Source of the DNA: an uncultured Bacteroidales bacterium
GTDB taxonomy: Bacteria > Bacteroidota > Bacteroidia > Bacteroidales > F082
DNA length: 64,000 nt
NCBI GenBank assembly: GCA_947304185.1
Contig: CAMZAM010000008.1
Location: 1 to 64,000 of the forward strand
Direction: 5' to 3'
Shown here: positions 44,126 to 51,789 of the stretch, one piece after another
Layout: every line of letters starts with the position of its first letter
Numbering within the stretch: the first letter of the stretch is position 1
The notes under the pieces: generated by a model
What the model saw: the letters and a program-made list of their open reading frames with translations, nothing else
The model's database searches: none
Told to the model about the DNA's origin: nothing
Position numbers and translations under genes: made by a program

Positions 44126-45298
44126 CTATCGTCCCGAATTCCAAATCATCACACTGCCTTTATAATTGTAATTCTGAGTCTGTCCTTTGCAGTCCAAAAC
44201 ATAGAAATATGTGCCGTCAGGCAGCTTACCGCCGTCCCAATCGTTCTTGTAATCCGTTGATTCATAGACTATTTTGCCCCATCTGTTGAAAATCACAAGC
44301 TTATGGCTGAGGAAATACTGGTTCAGGTCGTTGATCGGACGTCCGTCTTCGCCGTAGCCTATCTCGAAATAGTCGTTAATGCCGTCGCCGTTAGGAGTGA
44401 AGATGTTCGGAACCTTAAGTTTTACAGGCATTACCGTGACAAAGTCGCGATATGTGGTGTCGCATCCTTGCTCGTTGGTGACCGTCAGCATTGCACCGCC
44501 TTGACCCGTCTCTGAATATGCCACTTTCGGCTTTGAGCTTGTAAAAGTGTTATCATATCCGTCGAATTGCCAGAAGAAATTGTCGATTTCTATTGGACCT
44601 TCATGGCCTTCATACACTGTGTCGTTGTTGTTAAACCACCATGTGACGTACGGATTATCAAGGTAAACGGTGTCAACAGGATCGGAGAAAATCTCGATAT
44701 TCGGATTCATATAAGCCCTGAGACTCACTGTGTCGGTCTGTTGGCAACCATATTCGTTTGTCACCGTCATCGTGTAGTTTGTATAGGCGCTCAGACCCAT
44801 AGCAATCTGTGGATCATCGAGATATTGGATTGGAAGGATAGGCGCGTTCCAATGATATGTAAATGTCGAATAGCCGCCTCCCGATGCTGTCGCTTTGGCG
44901 CGTGCAGTCTTACCGTTGTCGTCGTTTTTGTCCGAACAGGTAAGCGCAAGTTGTTCAAAATCAATGTTAAACTTAGGCCTCATCGTGATGGTGATGCTGT
45001 TGTCGCAGACCGCTGCACCCGATGCTGTGTTCCAGATATAAACGTTGTAAACGGAGTTGTTTTCAGTGATTCTCACCAATGCCGACGGACCGTCGCTGAT
45101 GGTGTCGCCGTCGTGAACCCAGGCATACGAGTAATTGACGTTGAGGTCGACCTGCAGCAATAACTCGCTGTTCCAGCACACCGGCATCGTAACGCCATCT
45201 TCAAGACGGATCTCGCATTGTGCCTTTATCTCGTTGATAGAGAATAAGATAGCAAATGCTAAAACGATGAATCTATATGTCGAAGACAGTTTTTTCAT
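44126..45298 (-). CDS. T9SS type B sorting domain protein (gliding-motility-associated C-terminal domain)
   Basis: 390 aa. A signal peptide (FAILFSINEIKAQ) is followed by PKD/Ig-like segments in the middle (for example YHWNAPILPIQYLDDPQIAM and NNFFWQF-type text), and a type B C-terminal domain from about 300: VPNIFTPNGDGINDYFEIG, then FNRWGKIVYESTDYKNDWDG and LPDGTYFYVLDCKG. It is exported by T9SS and stays at or leaves the surface. The binding target is unknown. It has its own promoter and is followed by the DUF1573 gene. Confidence 0.92.
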   Translation of the reverse strand: MKKLSSTYRFIVLAFAILFSINEIKAQCEIRLEDGVTMPVCWNSELLLQVDLNVNYSYAWVHDGDTISDGPSALVRITENNSVYNVYIWNTASGAAVCDNSITITMRPKFNIDFEQLALTCSDKNDDNGKTARAKATASGGGYSTFTYHWNAPILPIQYLDDPQIAMGLSAYTNYTMTVTNEYGCQQTDTVSLRAYMNPNIEIFSDPVDTVYLDNPYVTWWFNNNDTVYEGHEGPIEIDNFFWQFDGYDNTFTSSKPKVAYSETGQGGAMLTVTNEQGCDTTYRDFVTVMPVKLKVPNIFTPNGDGINDYFEIGYGEDGRPINDLNQYFLSHKLVIFNRWGKIVYESTDYKNDWDGGKLPDGTYFYVLDCKGQTQNYNYKGSVMIWNSGR

Positions 45299-45318
45299 TT
45301 CCCAATGAGTTTAATTTG

Positions 45319-45326
45319 CAAAGATA
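45319..45326 (-). promoter_or_regulatory. -7 element upstream of the type B T9SS gene
   Basis: The minus strand reads TATCTTTG, 20 bases before the ATG at 45298. Confidence 0.65.
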
Positions 45327-45378
45327 GTAAATTTTTAAATATTAATGTATAAAATTTCAATTTATTGTAAATAATGAC

Positions 45379-45403
45379 AAAATGGCATTTAATGCGTCAT
45401 TTT
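45379..45403. promoter_or_regulatory. Imperfect inverted repeat upstream of clpB, possible operator
   Basis: AAAATG-GCATT-T-AATGC-GT-CATTTT is symmetric apart from a two-base offset. It lies 68 bases before the clpB start. It matches neither the CIRCE nor the HAIR consensus. A role in heat-shock control is only a suggestion from position. Confidence 0.35.
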
Positions 45404-45455
45404 GACCGATTTTTCTATTTGGCTAACTTTTTGATGTATTTCAGAAAAACGATAG

Positions 45456-45462
45456 AAAGGAG
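45456..45462 (+). promoter_or_regulatory. Shine-Dalgarno-like site of clpB
   Basis: AAAGGAG lies eight bases before the clpB ATG. Such sites are uncommon in this window, and it supports the start at 45471 without an N-domain. Confidence 0.6.
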
Positions 45463-45470
45463 AAAAAACA

Positions 45471-47552
45471 ATGAATAACAACCAGTTTAACAATCAACAA
45501 AACGCACAGGACAAGGCTCTGGACCGCTTCGCGCGAAACCTCAACGAGCTCGCCGAGAAAGGCAAACTCGACCCGGTGATAGGCCGTGATGAGGAGATAC
45601 GTCGAGTGCTTCAGATTCTGTCGCGACGCACCAAAAACAACCCTATATTAATAGGTGAGCCAGGTGTGGGTAAGACGGCAATAGCTGAAGGTCTTGCGCA
45701 GCGTATCGTGAGCGGCGATGTGCCTGAAAACCTGAAGTCGAAGAAGGTGTATTCCCTTGATATGGGCGCACTTATCGCAGGTGCAATGTACAAGGGCGAG
45801 TTCGAGGAACGACTGAAATCTGTTATCAAAGAGGTAGTCGAGAGCGATGGCGAGGTAATACTCTTCATCGATGAGATTCATACTCTTGTGGGCGCTGGCG
45901 GCGGTCAAGGCGCTATGGATGCTGCAAATATTTTGAAACCGGCTTTGGCGCGTGGTGAGTTGCGTGCAATAGGCGCTACAACACTCAACGAATATCAGAA
46001 ATATTTTGAGCAGGATAAGGCTCTAGAACGTCGTTTCCAAATCGTGATGATTGACGAGCCTGACGAGCAGTCGGCAATATCGATTTTGCGTGGTCTGAAA
46101 GAGAAATACGAGACCCATCACCAGGTTCGTATCCTCGATGAGGCTATCATCGCTGCTGTGGATCTGTCAATACGTTACATCTCTGACCGTTTCTTGCCGG
46201 ATAAGGCTATCGACTTGATCGATGAAGCGGCTTCACGTCTGCGTCTGCAGATTAATTCGGTGCCTGAAGAACTTGAAGACGTACAACGTAAGATTCGTCA
46301 GCTTGAGATCGAACGCGAGGCTATCAAACGTGAGAACGACAAGAAGAAGGTTGAGGAGTTGACAAAGAGTATCAATGAGTTAGACAAGCAGCGCCAGGAT
46401 ATCCGTATGCGTTGGGAGACCGAGCGTGGCTTCGTGGAGAAGATCCAGAAAGAGAAACAAAACATCGAGAACTATAAGTATCAGGCAACGGTAGCCGAAC
46501 GTGAAGGCAACTACGGAAAGGTGGCTGAGCTGCGTTACGGTAAGATCGCCGAGGCGGAGGCTGCAATAGCTAAAGCCAAGGAACAACTCATTAAGGTTCA
46601 AGGCGATAACCCATTGGTTGACGAGGAAGTCTCTGCCGACGATGTGGCTGAAATAGTGTCACGTTGGACAGGCATCCCGGTGCATAAGATGATGCAGAGT
46701 GAGCGTGAGAAGCTATTAAACCTCGAGTCGGAGCTGCATAAACGTGTCGTGGGACAAGACGACGCCATCGCCGCTGTCTCCGATGCTATCAGAAGGAGCA
46801 GGGCAGGTCTGCAGGACTCGAAACGACCGATAGGCTCGTTCATCTTCTTGGGAACCACTGGTGTCGGTAAGACCGAGTTGGCAAAGGCGTTGGCGGAGTT
46901 TCTGTTCGACAACGAGAACAACATGGTTCGTATCGATATGTCGGAATATCAGGAGCGTCACACCGTGTCGCGTTTGATAGGTGCGCCTCCAGGATATGTG
47001 GGCTATGAAGAGAGCGGCCAACTCACTGAGGCAGTGCGTCGTAAGCCATATTCGGTGGTGCTACTCGATGAGATTGAAAAGGCTCATCCTGACGTGTTCA
47101 ACATCCTGTTGCAGGTGCTCGACGATGGCCGTCTGACCGACAACAAAGGCCGTCTGGTCGACTTTAAAAACACCATCATCATCATGACGTCGAATGTGCC
47201 TGAAGGCGAGCTTCGCGACCACTTCCGTCCAGAGTTTTTGAACCGTATCGATGATATCATTGTGTTCAAACAACTCACTGAAGAACAGATAGTTAGCGTT
47301 GTCGCAATGCAGTTCAACAAAGTCAAAGAGATGTTGCAGCCAAACGGTATCGACATCACCATGACCGACGCTGCGATGAAGTACATGGCAAAGATCAGCT
47401 ACGACCCACAATACGGTGCCCGTCCTGTGAAACGTATGATGCAGCGTGAGATGCTCAACGAATTATCGCGCATGATCATCGCAGACAAAGTCAACAAAGA
47501 CAAGCCGATTACGGTTGATTACGATGGAAATGGATTAGTTTTCAAGAACTAA
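45471..47552 (+). CDS. clpB: ClpB-type disaggregase lacking the N-terminal domain
   Basis: AAA+ disaggregase that works with DnaK. 693 aa against about 860 for full-length ClpB. It begins a few residues before the first AAA+ module ([20 protein letters not shown]), so the ~150-residue substrate-binding Clp-N domain is absent. NBD1 has GEPGVGKT and LFIDEIHT, a coiled-coil middle domain spans about 265-380, and NBD2 has GTTGVGKTE and [10 protein letters not shown]. In NBD2 the segment between MTSN and [11 protein letters not shown] is about 25-30 residues shorter than usual. No sequence upstream could encode the missing domain. The gene is monocistronic and ends in a terminator. Confidence 0.92.
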   Translation: MNNNQFNNQQNAQDKALDRFARNLNELAEKGKLDPVIGRDEEIRRVLQILSRRTKNNPILIGEPGVGKTAIAEGLAQRIVSGDVPENLKSKKVYSLDMGALIAGAMYKGEFEERLKSVIKEVVESDGEVILFIDEIHTLVGAGGGQGAMDAANILKPALARGELRAIGATTLNEYQKYFEQDKALERRFQIVMIDEPDEQSAISILRGLKEKYETHHQVRILDEAIIAAVDLSIRYISDRFLPDKAIDLIDEAASRLRLQINSVPEELEDVQRKIRQLEIEREAIKRENDKKKVEELTKSINELDKQRQDIRMRWETERGFVEKIQKEKQNIENYKYQATVAEREGNYGKVAELRYGKIAEAEAAIAKAKEQLIKVQGDNPLVDEEVSADDVAEIVSRWTGIPVHKMMQSEREKLLNLESELHKRVVGQDDAIAAVSDAIRRSRAGLQDSKRPIGSFIFLGTTGVGKTELAKALAEFLFDNENNMVRIDMSEYQERHTVSRLIGAPPGYVGYEESGQLTEAVRRKPYSVVLLDEIEKAHPDVFNILLQVLDDGRLTDNKGRLVDFKNTIIIMTSNVPEGELRDHFRPEFLNRIDDIIVFKQLTEEQIVSVVAMQFNKVKEMLQPNGIDITMTDAAMKYMAKISYDPQYGARPVKRMMQREMLNELSRMIIADKVNKDKPITVDYDGNGLVFKN

Positions 47553-47571
47553 CGTGTAATCTTCATTACTT

Positions 47572-47609
47572 AAAACATCCATGGTTATACAGCTGTGGAT
47601 GTTTTTTTT
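47572..47609 (+). terminator. Terminator after clpB
   Basis: AAAACATCCA pairs with TGGATGTTTT and is followed by a T-run. The ACATCCA stem core recurs in the terminator at 48312. Confidence 0.88.
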
Positions 47610-47642
47610 ATTCTTTTTCAGCTATAATTTGAAAATGTTTTG

Positions 47643-47650
47643 TATCTTTG
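47643..47650 (+). promoter_or_regulatory. -7 element upstream of the DUF4160/DUF2442 pair
   Basis: TATCTTTG lies 75 bases before the ATG at 47726, leaving an AT-rich leader. Confidence 0.6.
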
Positions 47651-47725
47651 TAGCGAAAACTAAGAACTGGATTTGTCAAGTCAACAAAAACTAAAATTAT
47701 TTATGTTTAAATAGAATTTGATATT

Positions 47726-47983
47726 ATGCCAGAGACTAGTAGTTTTTATGGAATTGTGATTTCCATGTATCCGGGCGATCATAATCCCCCGCATTTTCAC
47801 GTGAGATATAATGAGTATCGAGCAATTATTGACATTGAAAGTGAAATTGTGACTGGTGAAATGCCCAATCGAGCCTTAAAATTTGTTTTTGAATGGCTCG
47901 ATTTACATCGAGATGAGATTATGGATAATTGGAATAAGTTGCAGAAAGGAATTGCTATTGTAAAAATAAAACCACTTGAATGA
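47726..47983 (+). CDS. DUF4160 protein
   Basis: 85 aa, all DUF4160: MPETSSFYGIVISMYPGDHN, the PPHFHVRYNEYRAIIDI signature and the FEWLDLHRDEIMDNWNKLQK end. Genes of this type usually sit beside DUF2442 genes, as here, and the pair is often listed as toxin-antitoxin-like, though a toxic activity has not been generally shown. The base composition is more AT-rich than the housekeeping genes. The stop lies one base before the partner's ATG. Confidence 0.9.
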   Translation: MPETSSFYGIVISMYPGDHNPPHFHVRYNEYRAIIDIESEIVTGEMPNRALKFVFEWLDLHRDEIMDNWNKLQKGIAIVKIKPLE

Positions 47984-47984
47984 T

Positions 47985-48287
47985 ATGAAAAAAATGATTT
48001 GGATAACTAAAGCTGAAGTTTCGGATAATTATACAATGATTCTGACTTTTAACGATGATAGTCGTCGATCATTCGATTTTAAACAGTTGATCGAAAAGGA
48101 TGATTTGTATAAGCCATTGATAGATAAAAAGTTATTTGAAAACTTTAAGCTAGATGGATGGACTGTTTCATGGGCTAATGGATCCATTGATATCGCACCT
48201 GAATATCTTTATGAAAACAGTATTCCATGCAGTGAGTCTGGCTCTTGGTCCAATGTAGCAGAAGAGCAGGCTCATTACGGAAAATAA
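47985..48287 (+). CDS. DUF2442 protein
   Basis: 100 aa with the DUF2442 core: KAEVSDNYTMILTFNDDSRR, FDFKQLIEKDDLYKPLIDKK and WANGSIDIAPEYLYENSI. It is the usual partner of DUF4160. The ATG at 47985 directly follows the DUF4160 stop. A TTG at 47976 is in frame but overlaps that gene. The pair ends in its own terminator. Confidence 0.88.
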   Translation: MKKMIWITKAEVSDNYTMILTFNDDSRRSFDFKQLIEKDDLYKPLIDKKLFENFKLDGWTVSWANGSIDIAPEYLYENSIPCSESGSWSNVAEEQAHYGK

Positions 48288-48311
48288 TAATACAAATCGT
48301 TAAAATTGAGA

Positions 48312-48341
48312 ACATCCATAGTAATTATGGATGTTTTTTTA
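48312..48341 (+). terminator. Terminator after the DUF2442 gene
   Basis: AACATCCATA pairs with TATGGATGTT around GTAAT and is followed by a T-run. The stem core is the same as in the clpB terminator at 47572. Confidence 0.88.
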
Positions 48342-48404
48342 ATTTCTGCAGTTCGTCACATCAACAACATTTATCAGGTTGAAGAATTAGAGATTGAGGC
48401 AACC

Positions 48405-48421
48405 TGTGCAAAAATTGCACA
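48405..48421. other. Short perfect hairpin TGTGCAA/TTGCACA
   Basis: Seven-base arms separated by three A. It lies between two terminator-like hairpins in the 212-base gap before the next gene. A dyad-binding regulator site is one possibility. Confidence 0.4.
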
Positions 48422-48437
48422 AGTTAAAAGTTTATAC

Positions 48438-48470
48438 AACATGTGCTTCAAAATGGCACATGTTTGTTTT
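48438..48470 (+). terminator. Hairpin with T-rich tail upstream of the unknown 238-aa gene
   Basis: AACATGTGC pairs with GCACATGTT around nine bases and is followed by TGTTTTATTTTT. Its tail overlaps the -7 element of the next gene, so it could act as a terminator or as an operator. Confidence 0.5.
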
Positions 48471-48477
48471 ATTTTTG
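48470..48477 (+). promoter_or_regulatory. -7 element upstream of the unknown 238-aa gene
   Basis: TATTTTTG lies 21 bases before the ATG at 48499, directly after the hairpin at 48438. Confidence 0.6.
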
Positions 48478-48498
48478 CAGTGTTAACAAAAAAATTAT

Positions 48499-49215
48499 AT
48501 GGCTGCAAATAATAAAAACCCAATGGTAATCAATGATAAAGTCCTTAAATCACTTTGTCAAGAATATCTTAATGAAATCGGATTCGGAATTTATGATGAT
48601 CTTCCCGATATTAAAGTTCGCTATGTCTTGGAAACAGATAAGTTCGGTTATGCCTATTTTGGCGATTACTTTTTCTTTGGCGATGATTTTTACGTATGGG
48701 ATGATGATGAACAATGGAAAGACGATCATAATCAGGATGTGGTTGAAGCTGTTTTTAAAGATAGATTTGATAGGTGCGGTTATGCTCATAGAGTTATTTT
48801 TGCCGGTGTTGAAACCGAATTTGTTGACTACAATGGTGAACGAATTTTCACTGGTGATGTGATTAAGTTGGAAGAATCTGCTGAGTATGTGCAATATTAT
48901 GCGGTTGGAGCATGGACACATGGATGTAATGCTGGCTGCTATTGCTTTATCCTTGACAATCATTATTTGCCTTTGGAAGATTGCGCCCGTCGGAATTATA
49001 AAATGACTCGTATGGGGACTGTTTTCTATCAGCTTGATGCCAGTGATTTTATGGAAGTAAATATGCGCACTATGCAGTTTAACGGCTGGCGTGACACCGA
49101 TGAAGATCGCCAACGCAAACTTCTTATGGCAAAATTTACACCAAACTTTGACAAAGAGGAATGGAAGTATTCAGCGTTGGAGATTATTGGAGCGGAATAT
49201 AATTGGAGAGAATAA
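48499..49215 (+). CDS. Unknown protein, possible YopX-like segment
   Basis: 238 aa, very acidic and aromatic in the first third (YAYFGDYFFFGDDFYVWDDD). The middle VDYNGERIFTGDVIKLEE resembles the YopX/phage-type 'NGxxIFxGDIV' motif, followed by a cysteine cluster THGCNAGCYC and a C-terminal KMTRMGTVFYQL. No family is firmly recognised. It has no signal peptide or membrane segment. Its stop overlaps the next start by one base (TAATG), tying it to the 53-aa protein. The AT-rich composition suggests acquisition. Confidence 0.75.
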   Translation: MAANNKNPMVINDKVLKSLCQEYLNEIGFGIYDDLPDIKVRYVLETDKFGYAYFGDYFFFGDDFYVWDDDEQWKDDHNQDVVEAVFKDRFDRCGYAHRVIFAGVETEFVDYNGERIFTGDVIKLEESAEYVQYYAVGAWTHGCNAGCYCFILDNHYLPLEDCARRNYKMTRMGTVFYQLDASDFMEVNMRTMQFNGWRDTDEDRQRKLLMAKFTPNFDKEEWKYSALEIIGAEYNWRE

Positions 49216-49376
49216 TGAACAGTTTTTGTGAGAATTGTAGGTGGTATCTCGGAAATCACGAGTGTGCTGCTTTTACTGGAAAAATCCCCAAAAATGTTTG
49301 GAATGGACAACATAAGACTGTGCTTGAAGGTCAGATAACTGATTTTATTTATGATAAAGTTGGAGATATTATTTAA
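49215..49376 (+). CDS. Small 53-aa cysteine-containing protein
   Basis: This short ORF opens MNSFCENCRWYLGNHECAAF and continues TGKIPKNVWNGQHKTVLEGQ. The spacing C-x2-C ... C-x-AF-x-G-x-IP, followed by a Gly, Gln and His cluster, resembles a recurrent small-protein pattern with a C-x2-C...CxAFP and IPxxI layout, possibly a metal-binding mini-domain. It overlaps the upstream stop (TAATG), so it is very likely translated by coupling. Function unknown. Confidence 0.65.
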   Translation: MNSFCENCRWYLGNHECAAFTGKIPKNVWNGQHKTVLEGQITDFIYDKVGDII

Positions 49377-49383
49377 AAATATT

Positions 49384-49391
49384 TAACTTTG
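49384..49391 (+). promoter_or_regulatory. -7 element upstream of the GIY-YIG gene
   Basis: TAACTTTG lies 22 bases before the ATG at 49414. Confidence 0.65.
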
Positions 49392-49399
49392 CAAAAAAT

Positions 49400-49406
49400 A
49401 GGAGGA
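49400..49406 (+). promoter_or_regulatory. Strong Shine-Dalgarno of the GIY-YIG gene
   Basis: AGGAGGA lies seven bases before the ATG. A full-strength site is unusual in this phylum and may reflect foreign origin of the gene. Confidence 0.65.
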
Positions 49407-49413
49407 TATCGTT

Positions 49414-50307
49414 ATGAATGAACAAATTATTATCACAATTCAGGAATTATTAAAAGGGAGAGGCAGAAACAACGATTTTGATTCAGCTAACGAAAAACGA
49501 ATAAAACTAGTAAGACATAGTGGAGTTATAAAGGATGATAGTGTAATAGGAAAAGACTATTTTGGCCTATCTGTATATGAGTTATACCGTTCAAATTATC
49601 CAAAGTTTTTAGAATGGCAATGCGAACAGAATGAGGAAAAGATGAAAAATGTCGATTACATAGTGTCGTTTATTGGTGAGGAACAATGCCTATGCCGTTT
49701 TGCTGGGGTTTATAGGAACTATGGGACTCAACACAAAACACAGTGTGGTGGCATGTTTTATGATTTGAGAGAAGTTGAAGGGTTCGAGATTTTGAAAAAC
49801 CAAGTTGTTATTGACTGGGGAAAAGCGGCCTTATCTTGGATGCAAAACTGGACAACGGAAAAAGATGTCGTTCGAATAGATCAAGTCGCGGTTAATGAAG
49901 GTGTTCCATATTTTACAAGATATGAAGATGTTCTGTTAAGCTATTCACAATTAAAGCAAGTGGTTGTAGATAAAGAATGGAAGACAAGACTTGAAGCATG
50001 CAACTGCGTTTATGTTATTACAGATAAGAGCAATGGCAGGCAATATGTTGGGGTAACTTATAAAGGATTAAAAGCCGGAATGAAAGGCGGAATTTTAAGC
50101 AGATGGACAGAATATGCAGAAACTGGGCATGGCGAAGATGTAACATTGAAGAAGCTTTGTCAAGATAATCCCAATTATGCAGAAAATTTTCAGTGGTCGA
50201 TATTGGAAACCTTACCACTAAGTGTTATACCCAAGGTGGCCATTGATATTGAAACGAGATGGAAAGACAAGTTATTAACTAAAGTGTGGGGATATAACAA
50301 CAATTAG
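49414..50307 (+). CDS. GIY-YIG nuclease-domain protein with conserved N-terminal module
   Basis: 297 aa. Residues 1 to about 180 form a module with KRIKLVRHSG, VDYIVSFIGEEQCLCRFAGV, FYDLREVEGF and VVIDWGKAALSWMQNW, a layout known upstream of GIY-YIG domains in bacteria but without assigned activity. Residues about 195-297 are a GIY-YIG-type domain: NCVYVITDKSNGRQYVGVTY, then GGILSRWTEYAETGHG (the Arg position) and a later FQWSILE with the metal-binding Glu candidate. It is a predicted single-strand or structure-specific nuclease. It starts a run with a WYL regulator and an exonuclease. Confidence 0.85.
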   Translation: MNEQIIITIQELLKGRGRNNDFDSANEKRIKLVRHSGVIKDDSVIGKDYFGLSVYELYRSNYPKFLEWQCEQNEEKMKNVDYIVSFIGEEQCLCRFAGVYRNYGTQHKTQCGGMFYDLREVEGFEILKNQVVIDWGKAALSWMQNWTTEKDVVRIDQVAVNEGVPYFTRYEDVLLSYSQLKQVVVDKEWKTRLEACNCVYVITDKSNGRQYVGVTYKGLKAGMKGGILSRWTEYAETGHGEDVTLKKLCQDNPNYAENFQWSILETLPLSVIPKVAIDIETRWKDKLLTKVWGYNNN

Positions 50308-50327
50308 TTCTGATATTTTATCTTGAA

Positions 50328-51242
50328 ATGTCAAAAAACCTCTTAAATAAATACGTTTGGCTCGTTGAGACTATTTACAAGGCGAAGTATATCTCGCTTG
50401 AGGAAATAAACAAGCTTTGGATTGAGGAGGATATGAGTGAGGGAATGGAGATTCCTCGTAAGACTTTTAACACTTGGAAAAATCAGGCGGAGGAGTTGTT
50501 CGGGATTATCATCAATTGCGAGCGCAAGGGAGGATACCATTATTATATTGAAAACGCTGACGATATCAAAAATGGAGGATTCCGAAATTGGTTGCTAGAA
50601 TCAGTGTCTGTTGGAAATTTGCTACTTGAAAACAAAAGCCTGAGCACTCGCATTATTCTTGAAAATGTACCCTCAGGCAAAGAGCATTTGGCACAAATTC
50701 TTCAAGCGATGAAGAAGAGTGAAGTGCTAGAAATTATTTATAAAAGCTATTGGGAAGAAGAGGAAAAAACTCTAAAAGTTGCTCCGTATTGTGTGAAACT
50801 GTTTCGTCAGCGATGGTATATGGTTGCGCGCCGTATTTTTGATGATAAAATCAGAATTTATTCGCTCGACAGAATTAAGCATTTGTCAACAACTGCTGAT
50901 ACTTACATTTATCCTGATGATTTCAGCCCAGAGGCTTATTTTGATGGTTTTTTTGGTGTGATTCATGAAAAAAATGTCCCGATAGAAACGGTTGTGCTCA
51001 AAGTGGGGGCGGGCCAGGCTAATTATATGCGGGCATTACCGCTACATCCATCACAAAAAGAGGTTGAGAAAAATAGATTTGGTAGTATTTTTACATTAAA
51101 AATTCGTCCGACATTCGATTTTATGCAAGAGATTCTTTGGAATGGCGATTCTGTGGAAGTTCTTGAACCTCAATGGCTTCGTGTTGAGATGACAGGAATG
51201 GTTAAACGTTTGTGGGATAAGTACAGAATCAAGAAAAGATGA
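50328..51242 (+). CDS. WYL-domain transcriptional regulator
   Basis: 304 aa. An N-terminal winged-helix-like segment (about 1-75: LNKYVWLVETIYKAKYISLE, then PRKTFNTWKNQAEELFGI) is followed by a WYL domain (about 130-200) with VAPYCVKLFRQRWYMVARR and IYSLDRIKHL, and a C-terminal WCX-type extension. WYL regulators sense nucleic-acid or nucleotide ligands and often control defence genes. It lies 20 bases after the GIY-YIG gene, and its stop overlaps the exonuclease start (ATGA). Confidence 0.9.
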   Translation: MSKNLLNKYVWLVETIYKAKYISLEEINKLWIEEDMSEGMEIPRKTFNTWKNQAEELFGIIINCERKGGYHYYIENADDIKNGGFRNWLLESVSVGNLLLENKSLSTRIILENVPSGKEHLAQILQAMKKSEVLEIIYKSYWEEEEKTLKVAPYCVKLFRQRWYMVARRIFDDKIRIYSLDRIKHLSTTADTYIYPDDFSPEAYFDGFFGVIHEKNVPIETVVLKVGAGQANYMRALPLHPSQKEVEKNRFGSIFTLKIRPTFDFMQEILWNGDSVEVLEPQWLRVEMTGMVKRLWDKYRIKKR

Positions 51243-51733
51243 GAGACTTCGCCGCGATAGATTTTGAAACCGCCAACTGCGAGCCGACAAGTGTTTGCAG
51301 TGTGGGGATCGTTGTCGTTCGTGACGGTATTTTTACTGGTAGCTTTTATTCTTTGATTCAGCCGGAGCCGAATTATTACAACTATTGGAACACTCGAGTG
51401 CATGGTCTAACACAACAGGATACCGAGGATGCGTTGGTATTTCCTTACGTTTGGAAAAAGATTGAACCATTGATTGAAGGCTTGCCGCTTGTGGCACATA
51501 ACAGTCCATTCGATGAAGGCTGTCTAAAAGCCGTTTTCCGTTGCTATCAAATGGATTATCCTGATTATCAGTTCTTTTGCACTTGTCGTGCATCGCGAAA
51601 ACATTTCGGTAAATTGCTTCCAAACCATCAGCTTCACACTGTTGCCGAAGCCTGCGGCTATCATTTGGAAAATCATCACCATGCGTTAGCCGATGCCGAG
51701 GCTTGCGCGTGGATAGCAAGGGAGTTGCTATAA
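51239..51733 (+). CDS. DnaQ-like 3'-5' exonuclease
   Basis: 164-aa DEDDh exonuclease. Exo I is FAAIDFETANCEPTSVCSVG (D and E), Exo II lies in LVAHNSPFDEGCL (Asp), and Exo III is HHALADAEACAWIA (His and Asp). It is a stand-alone proofreading-type or small-substrate exonuclease, related to the epsilon subunit. The start overlaps the WYL regulator by four bases, so the regulator and nuclease are translated together. Confidence 0.92.
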   Translation: MRDFAAIDFETANCEPTSVCSVGIVVVRDGIFTGSFYSLIQPEPNYYNYWNTRVHGLTQQDTEDALVFPYVWKKIEPLIEGLPLVAHNSPFDEGCLKAVFRCYQMDYPDYQFFCTCRASRKHFGKLLPNHQLHTVAEACGYHLENHHHALADAEACAWIARELL

Positions 51734-51736
51734 ACT

Positions 51737-51766
51737 AAAAAAGCACCGAAAACTCGGTGCTTTTTT
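51737..51766. terminator. Bidirectional terminator between the exonuclease gene and rpsP
   Basis: GCACCGA pairs with TCGGTGC around AAAC, with an A-run on the left and a T-run on the right. Confidence 0.9.
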
Positions 51767-51789
51767 GTTGTTTTTTAAGATTTGGAATC

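Noticed and set aside
45384-45405. GTCATTTTGACCG upstream of clpB as a sixth unit of the 40-bp element
   Set aside because: Only about 12 bases resemble the element's end, and the GAGAAATCT end is missing.
47726-48287. DUF4160/DUF2442 as a proven toxin-antitoxin pair
   Set aside because: The pairing is typical, but nothing in the sequence shows a toxic activity, so only the domain names are given.
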